Below are positions 6,159 to 8,252 of a stretch of 8,252 nt of DNA, piece by piece (within the stretch, counting starts at the first letter, position 1; every line of letters begins with the position of its first letter). The notes under the pieces were generated by a model. It made no database searches. It was given only the letters and a program-made list of their open reading frames with translations, and was not told where the DNA came from. Both the position numbers and the translations under genes were made by a program. The DNA lies in contig CAYRWY010000264.1 of the NCBI GenBank assembly GCA_964427955.1, forward strand, positions 1 to 8,252, given 5' to 3'. Source of the stretch: JACRBK01 sp964427955. Its GTDB lineage: Bacteria > Chloroflexota > Anaerolineae > Aggregatilineales > Aggregatilineaceae.

Positions 6159-8252
6159 ATGCCCGATCAGCCTACAGAAAAATGGTATGCCCTCGCCGGA
6201 GAAGAGGTGCTGCGCCGGTTAGGGTCGGATGTCGAACACGGACTGAGCCAGTCCGAAGTCGAACGCCGCCAGATGCAGCACGGCAAAAATGAACTCCCCA
6301 CCGAAGCAGGCAGCACCGTCTGGCAGCTTTTGAAAAGCCAGTTTACGGACGTGATGGTGATCGTGCTGATCGCGGCGGCGGTCATTTCAATTTTTATTGG
6401 CGATACCGAAGATGCTATTGTGATCCTGGCGATCGTGGTTTTGAATGCCGTGCTGGGCTTTTTCCAGGAATACCAGGCTGAACAGGCGCTGGCCGCCTTG
6501 AGCGCAATGCAAACTCCTCACGTGCGCGTGCGGCGAGATGGGCATATGCACGAGATCAGCGCGGTCGATCTCGTGCCGGGAGACATCGTGCTGCTGGAAG
6601 CCGGGGATCGCATTCCTGCCGATGGACGTCTGCTCGAAACGGCGAATCTCCAGTTGGATGAATCGGCCCTGACCGGCGAATCCCTGGCCGTCGAAAAATC
6701 CACCCCCGCGATGCCGGAGAGTGATCAGGCTCCGGCGCTGGCGGACCGGCACAACGTGGCGTACATGGGGACCGCCGTGGCCTTTGGGCGCGGCGTCCTG
6801 GCCGTCACCGGAACGGGCCTCAAAACCGAGCTGGGCGCCATTGCGGCCATGCTCCAGAACGTCGAAAAAGGCCGCACTCCGCTGCAAGAACGGCTGGAAA
6901 AAGTCGGATTCGTGCTGGCCAGTGCGGCGCTGGTCGTCTGCGCCATCGTCTTCATCACCGGGGTGCTGCGCGGCGAAAACGTCGAAGAAATGCTGCTGAC
7001 CTCGATCAGCCTCGCCGTGGCCGCGATCCCCGAAGGGCTGCCCGCCGTGATCACGATTGCGCTGGCGCTGGGCGCGCGGCGCATGGTCAAGCGTCACGCC
7101 CTGATCCGCAAGCTGCCCGCCGTCGAAACACTGGGGTCGGTCACGGTGATCTGCTCGGACAAGACGGGCACGCTGACGCGCAATGAAATGACCGCCACCC
7201 AGGTCGCCCTGCCGGGACGGAGTGACGACGTCACCATCGGCGGCAGCGGGTATGAACCGATCGGCGCCTTCTACGCGGGCAATAACACGCTCAATGTGCT
7301 CAACGACTCGACTCTCTTGCGCGTCCTGGAAGCCGGGGCGCTGTGTAACGATGCCTTCCTGGAACGCGCCGAAGACACCGGGCGCTGGGAAATCGTCGGC
7401 GATACCACCGAAGGCGCGCTGCTCGTCCTGGCCCAAAAAGGCGGCTTGAAGCGCACCGCCATCGACGCCGATCTGCCGCGGCAGGCGGAAATCCCGTTTT
7501 CGTCCGAGCGCAAAGCCATGACGACGATCCACCAGGTGCGGGGCAAATCCGCCGCCGAACTCTTCGAAAACACGCCGTATGTGGCGTTCACGAAAGGCGC
7601 GCCGGACCAATTGGTGAATTGGGCAGCGGAAGAAATGCTCCCCGACGGCCCGTCCCTGCTCAGCGAGGAGCGCCGGGACAAGTGGCGCCAGCAGATCGAA
7701 GTGATGGCCAGCCAGGGGCTGCGCGTGATCGGGATCGCTTACCGCCATCTTGACGCGATTCCGACCGATCTGACGCCCGAAAACGTCGAGCGGAAGCTCC
7801 GGATGCTGGGGTTGGTCGGCATCGTGGACCCACCGCGCAACGAGGCCAGGGAAGCTGTCAAAAAAGCAGCCCAGGCCGGGATTCGTTCGGTCATGATCAC
7901 GGGCGATCACAAGCTCACGGCGGTGGCCATCGCCAGGCAGTTGGGGATCATGCACGAGAATGACCAGGCGATCACCGGGGCCGATCTGGACACGATGAAC
8001 CCCGAGCAGTTGAAGGACGTCGTCACCAAAACGTCGGTCTACGCCCGCGTCTCACCCGAACATAAGCTGCGGGTGGTCGAGGCGTGGCAGTCGCACGGCA
8101 TGATCGTGGCCATGACCGGCGACGGCGTGAATGATGCCCCGGCGCTCAAGCAGGCGAATATCGGCGTGGCGATGGGCATCACCGGCACGGATGTGAGCAA
8201 GGGCGCGGCGGACATGATCCTGACCGACGACAACTTCGCGACGATTGTGGCA
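6159..8252 (+). CDS. P2A-type calcium-transporting ATPase, 3' end outside the window
   Basis: This is an ATP-driven cation pump of the inner membrane, most likely exporting Ca2+. The 698 visible codons run in frame to the window edge; the family is usually about 850 to 950 residues, so helices M5-M10 are missing here. Seen in order are the cation-ATPase N-terminal domain (8-60), M1 and M2 (about 63-81 and 84-103), the actuator motif TGES at 172-175, M3 (about 254-275) and M4 with AAIPEGLPAVIT. Then come the phosphorylation motif DKTGTLT with D334, the nucleotide-domain motifs FSSERK (447-452) and KGAPD (479-483), and TGDH (581-584) and TGDGVNDAPALK (653-664). E292 in M4 corresponds to the Ca2+ ligand E309 of SERCA, which supports Ca2+ over K+, heavy-metal or Mg2+ pumps. 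The M5/M6 ligands needed to confirm this are not visible. The start is supported by AAAGGA six bases upstream. The gene is divergent from the DinB-like operon. Confidence 0.95.
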   Translation, partial: MPDQPTEKWYALAGEEVLRRLGSDVEHGLSQSEVERRQMQHGKNELPTEAGSTVWQLLKSQFTDVMVIVLIAAAVISIFIGDTEDAIVILAIVVLNAVLGFFQEYQAEQALAALSAMQTPHVRVRRDGHMHEISAVDLVPGDIVLLEAGDRIPADGRLLETANLQLDESALTGESLAVEKSTPAMPESDQAPALADRHNVAYMGTAVAFGRGVLAVTGTGLKTELGAIAAMLQNVEKGRTPLQERLEKVGFVLASAALVVCAIVFITGVLRGENVEEMLLTSISLAVAAIPEGLPAVITIALALGARRMVKRHALIRKLPAVETLGSVTVICSDKTGTLTRNEMTATQVALPGRSDDVTIGGSGYEPIGAFYAGNNTLNVLNDSTLLRVLEAGALCNDAFLERAEDTGRWEIVGDTTEGALLVLAQKGGLKRTAIDADLPRQAEIPFSSERKAMTTIHQVRGKSAAELFENTPYVAFTKGAPDQLVNWAAEEMLPDGPSLLSEERRDKWRQQIEVMASQGLRVIGIAYRHLDAIPTDLTPENVERKLRMLGLVGIVDPPRNEAREAVKKAAQAGIRSVMITGDHKLTAVAIARQLGIMHENDQAITGADLDTMNPEQLKDVVTKTSVYARVSPEHKLRVVEAWQSHGMIVAMTGDGVNDAPALKQANIGVAMGITGTDVSKGAADMILTDDNFATIVA

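Noticed and set aside
6387..7955. A 522-codon open frame on the minus strand opposite the P-type ATPase
   Set aside because: It lies antisense to a clearly real ATPase gene, has composition rich in Arg, Gly, His, Asp and Gln typical of a reverse-frame shadow in GC-rich DNA, and shows no recognisable domain.

Overview
This looks like ordinary chromosomal DNA from a moderately GC-rich bacterium, most likely a member of the Chloroflexota (Anaerolineae-like). That placement is inferred from the style of the DnaG primase (long, with an extra residue in its zinc site), the primary sigma factor and a DinB/ClbS-like protein next to lineage-specific membrane proteins. No database search was possible. 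I see no rRNA, tRNA, CRISPR array, transposase or phage gene.

Five complete genes lie on the minus strand, read from right to left. The first three form a tight cluster: a DinB/ClbS-like four-helix-bundle protein (5445-5930), a 422-residue four-helix membrane protein with a large extracytoplasmic domain and a Thr/Pro-rich tail (4163-5431), and a small 4-TM protein (3642-4166). Spacings are 13 bp and an ATGA overlap, so they are probably one operon. After a 230-bp AT-richer regulatory gap come the primary sigma factor (2215-3411) and then DNA primase dnaG (44-2065). A strong intrinsic terminator separates rpoD from dnaG, and dnaG has its own promoter. This is the reverse of the classic dnaG-rpoD order and the two genes appear uncoupled.

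On the plus strand, divergent from the DinB-like gene, starts a P2-type Ca2+-transporting ATPase (6159 onward). It is cut by the window edge after 698 codons. The 228-bp divergent region holds a promoter for each direction and several inverted repeats that could be operators.

The core genes serve replication priming and housekeeping transcription. The membrane-protein cluster is uncharacterised. I did not find convincing evidence of a new defence or mobile system. The most unusual points are the reversed and terminator-separated rpoD/dnaG pair, a C8 tract inside the dnaG promoter spacer, the CX3C half of the DnaG zinc site, the repeat-rich rpoD upstream region, and the undescribed membrane-protein pair.
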